From Hymenobacter psychrotolerans DSM 18569 (GTDB lineage Bacteria; Bacteroidota; Bacteroidia; Cytophagales; Hymenobacteraceae), in NCBI RefSeq assembly GCF_900142395.1, contig NZ_FRAS01000017.1:43959-107958 (forward strand): a DNA stretch of 64,000 nt, read 5' to 3'. The notes under the pieces were generated by a model. The model searched no databases, was not told the origin of the DNA, and saw nothing but the letters and a program-made list of their open reading frames with translations. Positions 42,972-52,308 of the stretch are shown here, piece by piece. Position numbers and translations under genes: made by a program. Each line of letters begins with the position of its first letter. Within the stretch, counting starts at the first letter, position 1.

Positions 42972-44336
42972 ATGTCTGTTTCTGCCCCTGTGCATATATT
43001 CATCGTCGAGGACAACGCCTGGTACGGTGAACTGCTCGAATACAAGCTTACCCAGAACCCCGACTATCATATTCAGCGCTTCACTACTGCGCAGGCCTGC
43101 CTCGATCATCTCGGCGAAAAGCCCGACCTGATTACGCTCGACTATTCCCTGCCGGACGGCAAGGGCGACCAAGTCTTGCAGCGCATCAAGGAGCGCCTGC
43201 CCGAAGTAGCGGTTATTATTATATCGGGGCAGGAAGATGTGCGCACGGCTATCGGCCTGCTCCGCCAGGGTGCCTACGACTACCTGGTAAAGGATGAGGA
43301 AACCGCCGACCGACTCTGGAACGCAGCCAACAACGTTCGGAAGCAGCTGCAGCTGCGCCGCGAAAACGAGCGTCTGCGCGAGCAGATAGGGATGAAATAC
43401 GAGCCGGGCCGCGCTATTCTGGGCAGCAGCCCACAGATGCAGCAGCTCAGCAGTCTGATTGAGAAGGCTGCCCGCACCAACATCACGGTATCATTGAGTG
43501 GCGAAACCGGCACCGGCAAGGAGTTGGTGGCCAAGGCCATCCACTACCTGTCGCCGCGCCGCGACCAGGCGTTTGTGGCCGTGAACGTAGCCGCCATTCC
43601 GCGCGAGCTGCTGGAAAGTGAGCTATTTGGGCACGAAAAGGGCGCTTTCACGGGAGCCATCAGCCGCCGGATCGGTCGGTTTGAGGAGGCGCACCGGGGC
43701 ACTTTGTTTCTCGATGAAATTGCGGAGTTGCCGCTGGATCTGCAGGCCAAGCTGCTACGGGTGCTGCAGGAGCGCGAAGTAGCCCGCGTGGGAGGCGGCC
43801 AGCCCATCCCGTTCGACTCCCGCCTGATGGTGGCCACGCACCGCGACCTGGCAGAAGAGGTAAAGCAAGGCCGCTTCCGCGAAGACCTGTATTACCGTTT
43901 ACTGGGCCTGCCTATTCTGCTGCCGCCGCTGCGGGAGCGGGGCCAGGATGTGCTGCTGCTCGCGGAGTCGTTCCTGAGCGACTTCTGCGCGCAGAACAAG
44001 ACGACGCCCTGCCGCTTTTCCGATGAGGCCCGCAGCATGCTGTTGCGCTACCCGTTTCCGGGAAACGTGCGCGAGCTGAAGGCCGTGGTAGAGCTGGCCG
44101 CCGTGCTGGCCGAGCACGACACCATCAAGCCCCAGGATTTGTCGTTGCGGATGCAGAACGGCAATAGCACCGAGCCGCTGCCGGGACAGGAGTCGTTGCG
44201 GGCGCAGGTAGCCGCCATTGTGCAGCGCTATCTGGATGCTTATCAGGGAAATATTCTGCAGGTAGCGGCCAAGCTGCAAATCGGGAAGTCCACTATTTAT
44301 CGTATGGCTCAGAACAACGAGGTGCGGCTGCGCTAG
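42972..44336 (+). CDS. NtrC-type sigma54-dependent response regulator
   Basis: 454 residues from ATG 42972. Receiver 5-120 (IVEDNAWYGELLEYKL, phosphoacceptor in LITLDYSLPDG, IIISGQEDV). AAA+ domain about 140-375: Walker A GETGTGKE, ESELFGHEKGAFTGA containing the GAFTGA loop that contacts sigma54, Walker B GTLFLDEIAELP, and the PFPGNVRELKAVVELA sensor region. Fis-type HTH at the C-terminus (GNILQVAAKLQIGKSTIYRMAQ). It should activate RpoN promoters on phosphorylation by the hybrid kinase just downstream. All key motifs are intact. Confidence 0.95.
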   Translation: MSVSAPVHIFIVEDNAWYGELLEYKLTQNPDYHIQRFTTAQACLDHLGEKPDLITLDYSLPDGKGDQVLQRIKERLPEVAVIIISGQEDVRTAIGLLRQGAYDYLVKDEETADRLWNAANNVRKQLQLRRENERLREQIGMKYEPGRAILGSSPQMQQLSSLIEKAARTNITVSLSGETGTGKELVAKAIHYLSPRRDQAFVAVNVAAIPRELLESELFGHEKGAFTGAISRRIGRFEEAHRGTLFLDEIAELPLDLQAKLLRVLQEREVARVGGGQPIPFDSRLMVATHRDLAEEVKQGRFREDLYYRLLGLPILLPPLRERGQDVLLLAESFLSDFCAQNKTTPCRFSDEARSMLLRYPFPGNVRELKAVVELAAVLAEHDTIKPQDLSLRMQNGNSTEPLPGQESLRAQVAAIVQRYLDAYQGNILQVAAKLQIGKSTIYRMAQNNEVRLR

Positions 44337-44401
44337 CGTGGCCTCTTGTTGGGCGGCTGTAGCGGTTTGCTGGAGTCGTTCCGCTGTCTTTGCCTATATG
44401 T

Positions 44402-47400
44402 ATGTGTGCGATGAGCTCTATTATACAACGCCAGCTGCAGCGCCGCCTGCAGCAGGCTCAGCAATCCAACCTGGCCGCCCGGCAAGAGCTGCAACAGCTA
44501 CGGCAGCAGCTGCAGCAGCAGAGTGAGGTGGCTGCCGCACAGCTAACGGCCCTGCTGCAAACCATAAACACCGGGCTGCTGGCGCAGGATGAGCACTGCC
44601 GCATCACGCTCATCAACCAGCGGCTCTGCGAGCTGCTGAATCTGCCCGAGCCTCCGGCAGCGTATGCCGGGAAAGACTGCCACCTGGTGTTGCGCGAGTC
44701 GCGGGCGTTTCGCCAGCCCGATGAGGTGCTTCAGCAGGCCGAAGCCGCCATGCAGGCCCAGCTGCGCCAGGCCGAGCTACTGCACCTGAACAACGGCCGG
44801 ATTCTGCAGCGCGAGTATCTGCCGGTGGTGCAGGACGGACGCACGGTGCTGCATCTGTGGAGCTACGAAGACGTAACGCGCCAGCAGCAGGTGCAGGCCC
44901 GCGTGCACGAGCTCAGCCAGCTGGCCGAGCAAAGCCCCTCCCCTATCATCTGCTTCGGGCAAAACGGGCAGGCGCGCTACACCAACCCGGCCGCCGAGTG
45001 GGTGCTGCGGGAGCTGGCCCGGCCCGAGGGCCGGGCAGATCTGGAGTTTCTGCAGCAGCAGGTAGCGGCGGCCCTGCACGAAAACCGCAGCCGCGTTGTG
45101 GAGCGCCAGCTGGATGGCGGCTTCTACCACTGGACCATTGTGCCGCTGCCGCACGAAGCGGCTGCCAATGTGTACCTGACGGATATTACGGCCCGCCGCC
45201 AGGCCGAAACCCAGCTACGCCACAGCCAGCGGCTCATGGAGCGCATCAATGACACCATTCCGGCCATTGTTTTCCTCTACGACCTGCACGACCATCACTT
45301 CACCTACATCAACCGGCAGGTAGAGCGGGTGCTGGGCTACAAAGAGCAGTCCATTCAGAACCAACGGAAGCTTCTGACCCACATTGTTCATCCCGATGAT
45401 CTGCAGCTGCTGTTAAACAAGACCGATTATCTGCAGGCCCTGCCCGAAGGAGAACACAGCACCGGCGAATACCGCGTAAAGCATCAGGATGGAAACTGGC
45501 GCGTGCTCCTGATCCGGAGCACGCCCTTCACGCACGACGAGAAAACCGGTCAGGTACGGCAGGTGCTGTGCAGCGCCGAAGACATAACGCACCGCAAAGC
45601 CACGGAAGAGGCGTTGCGCCAGAGCCAGCTGCTGGTAGAGCGGGTGACCTACACAGCTCCCAACCTTATTTATATCTACGACCTGACCAACAGCCGCAAC
45701 GTCTACTGCAACCGGCACATCGAATCGATGCTGGGATTTTCGGAGGCGGAGCTGCGGGCAATGGGGGGCGATATGCTTACGCAGCTTATGAAGCCGACCG
45801 AGGTGCAGCGGCTGCTGGAGCACTTTCAGAACGTCAGCCGGCTGGCCGATGGCGACTCCCTGTCGCTGGAATACTGCCTCTACCACCGCAACGGAGCCGC
45901 GCGCTGGCTCCGCTCTACGCACACGCCTTTCGAACGGGACGCGCACGGCAACGTGCTGCAGATTGTGGGAGTGGGAGAAGATATAACGGACTGGAAAGTG
46001 GCCGATGAGCAGCGCCGCACAGCCAACCGGCGCCTGGCCGAGCAGAACCGCTTGTTCCGGCAGGTGATTGATACCACCCCACACCTCATCTACCTCAAAG
46101 ACAGCCTGGGCAACTATCTGCTGGCCAACCAGGCTACCGCCGAGCTGTATGGTATGACGCCCGAGCAGATTGTGGGCGCCCGCCCCGAGCAGCTGCCGGC
46201 GGCTCTGGCCGACAGCCGCCGCTACCAGCAGCAGGACGAGCAGGTGCTACGCACCAATCAGGAAGTCATTCAGGAAGAAACGTTTACCAAACCCGACGGC
46301 GAAACGCTGTGGTTCTACAGCATCAAGCGCCCGTTCGCCCTGACTGACGGCAGCCGCCAGGTGCTGGGCGTAGACATCAATATCACGGAGCTGAAACGCA
46401 CCCAGCTGGATTTGCGCGCGGCCAAAGAAGCCGCCGAGCAGAACGCGCAGGCCAAGCAGAACTTTCTGGCCAACATGAGCCACGAAATCCGGACGCCGCT
46501 GAACGGTATCCTGGGCATGGCCGGGCTGCTGGCCAAAACCCCGCTCGACGATCAGCAAAGCCAGTTTCTGGGCCACATTCGCCACTCCGCCGACCACCTG
46601 CTGGTTGTCATCAACGACGTGCTGGCTATGGCGCAGCTCGGGGCCGGCAAAATCCGCCCCGAAACCATTCCGTTTGACTTGCGGGAAGTGTTGCGCACCA
46701 GCCAGGAGTCGTTGTTGCCGCGGGCGCAGGAAAAAGGCATCGTGCTGGAGCTGGAGCTGCCGCCGGCCAGCGTACCCACCACCGTGCTCGGCGACCCATA
46801 CCGCCTGCGCCAAGTGCTGCTGAACCTGCTCAGCAATGCCGTAAAATTTACGGAGCGCGGCCAAGTACTGCTCACGTGCCGCCGCCTCAGCCAGCCCGGC
46901 GAGGAGCCGCAGTTTCAGTTTCAGGTGCTGGATACCGGCCCCGGCATTCCGGCGCACCAGCTGCAGGAAATGTTCGAGCCGTTTACGCAGGCGTCGGCCA
47001 GCACGGCACGCGAATACGGCGGTTCCGGCCTGGGCCTGAGTATTTCGCGCGGTCTGGTAGACCTGATGGGTGGCACGCTTACGGCCGAAAGCCGCCTGCA
47101 CGAAGGCAGCACGTTCGGCTTCTCGCTCGCCTTCCGCTCCGCCGATCCTACGTCCGTGCAGGCACCGGCCCGGGCCTCCATCAACTACCGGAGCCTGGGC
47201 GCCCGCCGCGTGCTGCTCGCCGAAGACAATGCCATTAATCAGTTCCTGGTGGAGTCGTTGCTGCGGGGCTGGGGCTGGACCGTGGACACTGCCGGCACCG
47301 GCACCGACGCGCTGGCCCTCTTCGACCAGCACAGCTACGACATCGTGTTGATGGACATTCAGATGCCGGGCATGGATGGCGTGACCGCCACGAAGTGCCT

Positions 47401-47968
47401 GCGCCAGCATCCCGAGCCCCGGCGCGCCGCTACGCCGGTGCTTGCCCTCACGGCGCACGCCCTGCGCGGCGAGGCGGAACGCTACGCGGCAGCGGGCTTC
47501 TCGGGGTACCTGTCCAAGCCTTTTCGCGAGGAAGAGCTGTTCCGCACCATTGCTTCGGCCCTGGGGCAGCGCCCGGCCATAGCCGCCCCGACCGAGCCCC
47601 ATTTCCGGGAGGAAGCCCCCAGCTCACCACTCTACAGCCTGAGCGGCATCCGGCGCCTGGCACACGGCAACGAAGAGTTTGTGCGGCGCCTGGCCCACTT
47701 GTTTATTCAGACTACGCCGCCCGCCGTGCGGGAACTGGAACTCCACGCCGCGGCCGGCAACTGCGAGAAACTGGCAGCGGCTGCCCATCACCTCAAAAGC
47801 TCCCTGGACGGGCTCCACATCCGGCAGCTGCACGCTCCTATCCGGCGCCTGGAAGCCTGCCGCGATACTCCCGCTTCCCCACAGGAGGCCCAGCAGCTGG
47901 TGGACCTGGTACGCAACGTGACAACACAAGTAATGGCCGGACTCCGGCAGGATTTTCCGGGTTTGTAA
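44402..47968 (+). CDS. Multi-PAS hybrid sensor kinase with receiver and Hpt domains
   Basis: About 1188 residues; ATG 44402 or 44411 are equally possible, and TTG 44390 is also in frame. A glutamine-rich coiled coil (12-45) precedes several PAS domains up to residue 665 (ITRHKATEEALRQSQ-type linkers, YIYDLTNSRNVYCNRHIESMLGFSEAEL). HisKA has FLANMSHEIRTPLNGILG near 692; HATPase carries NLLSNAVKFTERG and GGSGLGLSISRGLVDLMGG; receiver about 934-1050 with DIVLMDIQMPGMDG; and an Hpt domain at the end with AAAHHLKSSLDGLH. No membrane segment, so a cytosolic sensor. It lies 66 bases past the sigma54 regulator and probably feeds it. Confidence 0.94.
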   Translation: MCAMSSIIQRQLQRRLQQAQQSNLAARQELQQLRQQLQQQSEVAAAQLTALLQTINTGLLAQDEHCRITLINQRLCELLNLPEPPAAYAGKDCHLVLRESRAFRQPDEVLQQAEAAMQAQLRQAELLHLNNGRILQREYLPVVQDGRTVLHLWSYEDVTRQQQVQARVHELSQLAEQSPSPIICFGQNGQARYTNPAAEWVLRELARPEGRADLEFLQQQVAAALHENRSRVVERQLDGGFYHWTIVPLPHEAAANVYLTDITARRQAETQLRHSQRLMERINDTIPAIVFLYDLHDHHFTYINRQVERVLGYKEQSIQNQRKLLTHIVHPDDLQLLLNKTDYLQALPEGEHSTGEYRVKHQDGNWRVLLIRSTPFTHDEKTGQVRQVLCSAEDITHRKATEEALRQSQLLVERVTYTAPNLIYIYDLTNSRNVYCNRHIESMLGFSEAELRAMGGDMLTQLMKPTEVQRLLEHFQNVSRLADGDSLSLEYCLYHRNGAARWLRSTHTPFERDAHGNVLQIVGVGEDITDWKVADEQRRTANRRLAEQNRLFRQVIDTTPHLIYLKDSLGNYLLANQATAELYGMTPEQIVGARPEQLPAALADSRRYQQQDEQVLRTNQEVIQEETFTKPDGETLWFYSIKRPFALTDGSRQVLGVDINITELKRTQLDLRAAKEAAEQNAQAKQNFLANMSHEIRTPLNGILGMAGLLAKTPLDDQQSQFLGHIRHSADHLLVVINDVLAMAQLGAGKIRPETIPFDLREVLRTSQESLLPRAQEKGIVLELELPPASVPTTVLGDPYRLRQVLLNLLSNAVKFTERGQVLLTCRRLSQPGEEPQFQFQVLDTGPGIPAHQLQEMFEPFTQASASTAREYGGSGLGLSISRGLVDLMGGTLTAESRLHEGSTFGFSLAFRSADPTSVQAPARASINYRSLGARRVLLAEDNAINQFLVESLLRGWGWTVDTAGTGTDALALFDQHSYDIVLMDIQMPGMDGVTATKCLRQHPEPRRAATPVLALTAHALRGEAERYAAAGFSGYLSKPFREEELFRTIASALGQRPAIAAPTEPHFREEAPSSPLYSLSGIRRLAHGNEEFVRRLAHLFIQTTPPAVRELELHAAAGNCEKLAAAAHHLKSSLDGLHIRQLHAPIRRLEACRDTPASPQEAQQLVDLVRNVTTQVMAGLRQDFPGL

Positions 47969-48010
47969 GGCGCAGAGTAGTCGGCCCGGGCTCCGTACTT
48001 TTAGCCCTGC

Positions 48011-49069
48011 ATGACTGAATTTGTTTTCGACACTCTCATCATTGGCGCCGGGCAGGCCGGGCTGGCGGCCGCGTACTACGTGCAGCGGCGCGGGCTGCCC
48101 TTCGCGCTGCTGGATGAGCGCGCGGCAGTAGGCGAAGTCTGGGCTACGCGCTTTGATGCGCTGCGCCTGTTTTCGCCCCGCTGGGCCAGCGGACTCCCCG
48201 GGCGGCCCTGGCCCGGCAGTGCCCTGAACTACCCTACCAAAGACGAAGCCGCCGCCTACCTGCAGGACTATGCCGCCCACTTCCGGTTTCCGGTGCACCT
48301 GGGCCAACGGGCTGTTTCGCTGGCGGCTGATGCGGCAGGCGCAGGCTACGTAGTGCACACAGCTGCTGGCCGCACGTATCGTGCCCGCCGCGTGCTGGTG
48401 TGCACCGGCGCTTATTCCGCTCCCCGGATTCCGGGTTTTGGGGCGCAGTTGCCGGCTGAGGTGCAACAGATGCACAGCAGCAACTACCGGCGCCCGGCCC
48501 AAATTGCGGGCACAGGAGCCGTAGCCATAGTGGGCAGCGGCAATTCGGCCCTGCAGATTGCCGCCGACCTGGCCACCACCGGCCGGCCGGTTTACGCGGC
48601 CTTTGACGACAAAACCCCGGCCTTCCCCAACAACCAGGCTACCTGGCTGCTCCTGAAAGGCACGGGGCTGCTGCAGGTGTCGCGCCACAACCCGCTGGGC
48701 CGCTACGCCATGCAGCAGCCCGAACCAGTGGTACGCGCCGACCTGCAGCGGCTGCGTAGTTTCTCCAACGTGCAGTTTATCGGGCGGGCTACCGGCGGCA
48801 CTGCGGCGGGTGGCTTGCAAGGCCGGCGCAGTACCACGCCGCCCTTGCAAGCCGTGGTCTGGGCCACCGGTTTCGGTCCCGATTTTCGCTGGATACAGCT
48901 GCCTGTATTCGAGGCCGATGGTACGCCCCGCCACCACAACGGCCTGACGGAGGCGCTCGGCATTGCCTTTCTCGGGTTGCCGTGGCTGAACAGCCGTAGC
49001 TCGGCCCTGATGGGCGGGGCCGGCCCCGACGCCCGCCGCGTGGTAGAGCAACTTACGGCCATCCCATAA
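48011..49069 (+). CDS. FAD/NAD(P)-binding flavin monooxygenase-like protein
   Basis: 352 residues from ATG 48011. FAD-binding LIIGAGQAGLAAAYYVQRRGLPFALLDE near the start, NAD(P)-binding AIVGSGNSALQIAADLATTGRPVYAA in the middle and the family's terminal AVVWATGFGPDFRWIQLPVFEADGTPRHHNGLTEALGIAFLGLPW. It resembles CzcO/YhiQ-type oxidoreductases, often with trimethylamine or ketone substrates, but none can be inferred here. It follows the kinase 42 bases later and could share its transcript. Confidence 0.9.
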   Translation: MTEFVFDTLIIGAGQAGLAAAYYVQRRGLPFALLDERAAVGEVWATRFDALRLFSPRWASGLPGRPWPGSALNYPTKDEAAAYLQDYAAHFRFPVHLGQRAVSLAADAAGAGYVVHTAAGRTYRARRVLVCTGAYSAPRIPGFGAQLPAEVQQMHSSNYRRPAQIAGTGAVAIVGSGNSALQIAADLATTGRPVYAAFDDKTPAFPNNQATWLLLKGTGLLQVSRHNPLGRYAMQQPEPVVRADLQRLRSFSNVQFIGRATGGTAAGGLQGRRSTTPPLQAVVWATGFGPDFRWIQLPVFEADGTPRHHNGLTEALGIAFLGLPWLNSRSSALMGGAGPDARRVVEQLTAIP

Positions 49070-49190
49070 TTATGCTGCAACTACTCAGGCCCTTTTGCGG
49101 TTGTAGACCATATACGCACTCAGCCGGGCATACTATCCTTTCGGATGCTACCGTTGATGCATTTCTTTCGCTCTTCTAACCTTCCCGAAC

Positions 49191-49310
49191 ATGTCTTTTC
49201 TGATTTTTGTAGGCGTGGCCCTGGCCACCACTTTCTTTGCGCTCAATACCATCAGCCAGGTAAAAGCCTCTCTGAAACCAGTACCGGTGCGCGCCAAAAA
49301 CCGCCGCTAG
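49191..49310 (+). CDS. Small single-membrane-segment protein (39 residues)
   Basis: ATG 49191 to TAG 49308-49310. The N-terminal half MSFLIFVGVALATTFFALNTI is one hydrophobic segment; the C-terminal half (VKASLKPVPVRAKNRR) is basic, consistent with the positive-inside rule for a C-in protein. A near-perfect terminator starts 15 bases later, and the 121 bases upstream are a promoter-sized gap. No family is recognised. The composition argues for a real gene, but only translation evidence would settle it. Confidence 0.65.
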   Translation: MSFLIFVGVALATTFFALNTISQVKASLKPVPVRAKNRR

Positions 49311-49324
49311 TCCACTGGTTCGAT

Positions 49325-49365
49325 CAACAAAAAGCCCCGTCTGTAGCAGACGGGGCTTTTTGTTG
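49325..49365. terminator. 19-bp perfect bidirectional terminator
   Basis: The arms CAACAAAAAGCCCCGTCTG and its complement surround TAG, with T5 within each 3' arm. It separates the small membrane protein from the convergent sorting-domain gene. Confidence 0.92.
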
Positions 49366-49396
49366 AATAGCAATTTCTGGAAAGCAGTGCGCGAAA

Positions 49397-49774
49397 CTAG
49401 CGGATGACGAGCTTGCGCATCTCGCTGGCGTTGTCGCCTTCGAGCTTCACGTAGTAGAGGCCACTGGCAAACTTGCTCAGATCAAGAGTTTTGGTGTACC
49501 GGTCGTTGAGCTCCGTGATGGTTTCGCGGTAGATAACCGAACCGATGACGTTGAGCACCCGCAGTTCGAGCTTGCGGCCTTCGAAGCCGTTGATGGCAAC
49601 GTGTACAATGCCGGTGCTGGGGTTGGGGTACACGAGAATCGTGCGCTCATCAGCGGGGCGGGCAGGACGTTTGGCGACGCCAACCGGCTTGGCCGTGGCG
49701 GTAGACATGCTGCTGCGCACCGGACCGATGGCGAGAAGCACCAGAAAGAAGAAGTAGAGTAGGCGTTGCATCAT
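49397..49774 (-). CDS. Short exported protein made almost entirely of a T9SS sorting domain
   Basis: 125 residues from ATG 49772-49774 (MMQRLLYFFFLVLLAIGPVRSS). After the signal peptide and a basic linker (TAKPVGVAKRPARPADE) the remaining 80 residues are a type A T9SS sorting signal: TILVYPNPSTGIVHVAINGFEGRKLELRVLNVIGSVIYRETITELNDRYTKTLDLSKFASGLYYVKLEGDNASEMRKLVIR. There is no passenger domain between signal and sorting domain. It has its own good promoter, so it is not obviously a fragment. Confidence 0.88.
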   Translation of the reverse strand: MMQRLLYFFFLVLLAIGPVRSSMSTATAKPVGVAKRPARPADERTILVYPNPSTGIVHVAINGFEGRKLELRVLNVIGSVIYRETITELNDRYTKTLDLSKFASGLYYVKLEGDNASEMRKLVIR

Positions 49775-49859
49775 AGCGGGCCGTAAGCGTGGGGGTGAGC
49801 GTAAAAAAGGCGCGGCGGATAGGATACCTGATAAAACGTCAGGCAGCCGTTTAGGTTTG

Positions 49860-49894
49860 CAAAGATACCCGGTATTCTTCATTAGATAAGCAAA
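49860..49894 (-). promoter_or_regulatory. Bacteroidota-type promoter of the sorting-domain gene
   Basis: On the minus strand TTTG (49894-49891), 23 bases, then TATCTTTG (49867-49860). The leader would be about 80 nt. Spacing is at the long end of the range. Confidence 0.65.
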
Positions 49895-49962
49895 ATATAA
49901 CTCATCTTCGACCAGTTGCCTGATTTCATCTTCTGACCCAACCTCTTACCAGACGAAACAAG

Positions 49963-51078
49963 TTGGACGTTCTCATTATCGGTGGCGGCTTAGGCGGCCT
50001 GACGGCGGCTCTTGACCTGCGCAGCCACGGCTACACCGTGACGCTGGTGGAGCGCCAGCGGTATCCGTTTCATCGGGTATGCGGCGAGTATATTTCCAAT
50101 GAAGTGCTGCCGTATCTGCGGCGGCTCGGTGCCGACCCGGCGGTGCTGCGCCCGGCCCTGCTGAGCCGGTTTCAGCTTTCGTCGCCGGGTGGGCGCCTGC
50201 TCTCGGTGCCGCTGGACATGGGTGGCTTCGGTATCAGCCGCTTCACCCTCGACCAGCACCTGGCCCAGCTGGCCGAAGCCCGCGGCATTACGGTGCTGCA
50301 GGGCGCTACCGTGGCGGCCGTAACTTATCAGCCAGGCACCGACAGCCACACCGTTCTGCTGGCCGATGGGCAGCAGCTGGCGGCGCGGGCGGTGCTGGGG
50401 GCCTTTGGCAAGCGCAGCGCCCTGGACCGGCAGCTGCAGCGGCCGTTTTTTCAGCAACGCTCCCCCTACCTCGGCGTCAAGCACCACCTGCGCCTCGACT
50501 ACCCCACCGACCTGATTGCGCTGCACAATTTCGAGGATGGCTACGCCGGCATTTCGGCGGTGGAAGACGGGCGTTACTGCTTCTGCTACCTCACCACGCG
50601 CCACAACCTAAAGCAGCACGGCACCATTGCAGGGCTGGAGCAGAACGTGCTGGCCCGCAATCCGCAGCTGCGCCGCATTCTGGAAACCGCCGAGTTTCTG
50701 TATCCGCAGCCGGAAGTCATCAACGAAATTTCGTTCGCGCCCAAGTCCTGCATCGAAGACCACATGCTGATGTGCGGCGACGCGGCCGGCCTGATTACGC
50801 CACTCTGCGGCAACGGCATGGCCATGGCCATTCACGGAGCGCACCTGGCCAGCACCCACCTCCACGACTTTCTGCAGGGCCGCACCACGCGCGCAACGCT
50901 GGAGGCGCGCTACCGCCACAGCTGGCACGCGCAGTTTGGGCAGCGGCTGCGGGTGGGCCGGCTGGTGCAGGGCCTGTTTGGGCGCCCGCTGCTGAGCGAG
51001 GCCGTGGTGGCAGGGCTCCGCTACTGGCCCGGCGGCGTGCGCGCCCTGATGCGCCGCACGCGCGGAGCTACTTTCTGA
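49963..51078 (+). CDS. FAD-dependent oxidoreductase of the geranylgeranyl-reductase type
   Basis: 371 residues from TTG 49963 (MDVLIIGGGLGGLTAALDLRSHGYTVTLVE); no ATG is available upstream in frame. FAD fingerprint at the start, RYPFHRVCGEYISNEVLPYLRRLG (the PxxKxCGE-like motif of the family), and the second FAD motif MLMCGDAAGLITPLCGNGMAMAIHGAHLAS. It is the first gene of a three-gene unit with a type III polyketide synthase and a methyltransferase. By analogy with SrsC it may hydroxylate or reduce the phenolic product (inference). Confidence 0.9.
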   Translation: MDVLIIGGGLGGLTAALDLRSHGYTVTLVERQRYPFHRVCGEYISNEVLPYLRRLGADPAVLRPALLSRFQLSSPGGRLLSVPLDMGGFGISRFTLDQHLAQLAEARGITVLQGATVAAVTYQPGTDSHTVLLADGQQLAARAVLGAFGKRSALDRQLQRPFFQQRSPYLGVKHHLRLDYPTDLIALHNFEDGYAGISAVEDGRYCFCYLTTRHNLKQHGTIAGLEQNVLARNPQLRRILETAEFLYPQPEVINEISFAPKSCIEDHMLMCGDAAGLITPLCGNGMAMAIHGAHLASTHLHDFLQGRTTRATLEARYRHSWHAQFGQRLRVGRLVQGLFGRPLLSEAVVAGLRYWPGGVRALMRRTRGATF

Positions 51079-51192
51079 AGCCGTACTGCATCCCAGCCGG
51101 CAAGTGGAGGCCAGCCGGCAGCGGCGTATAGTTTTTGGCATTCTCCTTATCCTCCTGTTCTGGCCGACGCCTAATTGCGTATACTGCACCGA

Positions 51193-52308
51193 ATGATTAG
51201 CTATCTGAGTGCCATTGGCACTGCCAACCCGCCCCACCGTCTTCCACAAGCCCAGATCGGGGATTTTATGGCCCACGCTCTGCAGTTCGATACCGACCAG
51301 ACGCGCAAGCTGCGGGCCCTCTACCGCATGTCGGGCATCGGGCACCGCTACACCGTGCTGCCCGACTACGGCCGGCCCAACGGTGAGTTCACCTTCTTTC
51401 CGAATACTCCCGACCTGGAGCCATTTCCGTCGGTGGGGGCCCGGATGCGGGTGTACCGGCAGGAGGCGCTGCCGCTGGCGGCGGCGGCAGCCGAAAACTG
51501 TCTGCAGCAGGCCCCCGACGTGCCGGCTAACACGCTCACGCACCTGATTTCGGTGAGCTGCACCGGTATGTATGCGCCGGGCCTTGATATTGAGCTGGTG
51601 AGCCGGCTGGGGCTGCGGCCCGATGTGCAGCGTACCTGCGTGAACTTTATGGGGTGCTATGCCGCCTTCAACGCGCTGAAGCTCGCCGATGCCATCTGCC
51701 GGGCCGATGCCGATGCCCGCGTGCTGGTGGTATGTACCGAGCTGTGCACCATTCACTTCCAGAAGCACCACGAAGAAGACCATCTGATTTCCAACGCACT
51801 GTTCGGCGACGGGGCGGCGGCGGCCTTGGTGCTGGGGCGGCCCTCCGGAAACCGGCCACATCTGGCGCTGGAAGCATTCCACTGCGGCCTGGAGCCCGAT
51901 GGTCACGCCGATATGGCCTGGCACGTCAACGATTTTGGGTTTGAGATGACCTTGTCGTCGTACGTGCCGAAGCTGATTCAGCGCGGTATCCGGCGCCTCA
52001 CGGATGATTTGCTGCGCAACCTGCCGGTGCAGCTCTCCGACATCCGGCACTTCGCCATCCATCCGGGCGGGCGGCGTATTCTGGAAACCATTGAGCAGGA
52101 GCTGGGCCTCAGCCCGCAGGACAACCAGCCGGCCTACCACGTGCTGCGCGAATACGGCAATATGTCGTCGGCGACGGTGCTGTATGTGCTGCGCGAACTG
52201 CTGGCGGGTTTCCGAGCGGCGGACAGCGGCGCACCGGTGCTCAGTTTCGCCTTTGGTCCCGGCCTGACTTTGGAAGCCATGCTGCTGCGCGTAGTGAGTA
52301 GTGAGTAG
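51193..52308 (+). CDS. Type III polyketide synthase (chalcone synthase-like)
   Basis: 371 residues from ATG 51193. Catalytic triad: Cys in CVNFMGCYAAFNALKLAD, His in IRHFAIHPGGRRILE and Asn in REYGNMSSATVLYVLRELL; also LISVSCTGMYAPGLDIELV and LFGDGAAAALVLG. Condenses malonyl units on an acyl-CoA starter to alkylresorcinols or alkylpyrones. Starter specificity cannot be read off. The gene's last residues VVSSE and its stop codon are encoded by the heptamer repeat. It follows the FAD oxidoreductase by 114 bases and precedes the methyltransferase by 158. Confidence 0.96.
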   Translation: MISYLSAIGTANPPHRLPQAQIGDFMAHALQFDTDQTRKLRALYRMSGIGHRYTVLPDYGRPNGEFTFFPNTPDLEPFPSVGARMRVYRQEALPLAAAAAENCLQQAPDVPANTLTHLISVSCTGMYAPGLDIELVSRLGLRPDVQRTCVNFMGCYAAFNALKLADAICRADADARVLVVCTELCTIHFQKHHEEDHLISNALFGDGAAAALVLGRPSGNRPHLALEAFHCGLEPDGHADMAWHVNDFGFEMTLSSYVPKLIQRGIRRLTDDLLRNLPVQLSDIRHFAIHPGGRRILETIEQELGLSPQDNQPAYHVLREYGNMSSATVLYVLRELLAGFRAADSGAPVLSFAFGPGLTLEAMLLRVVSSE

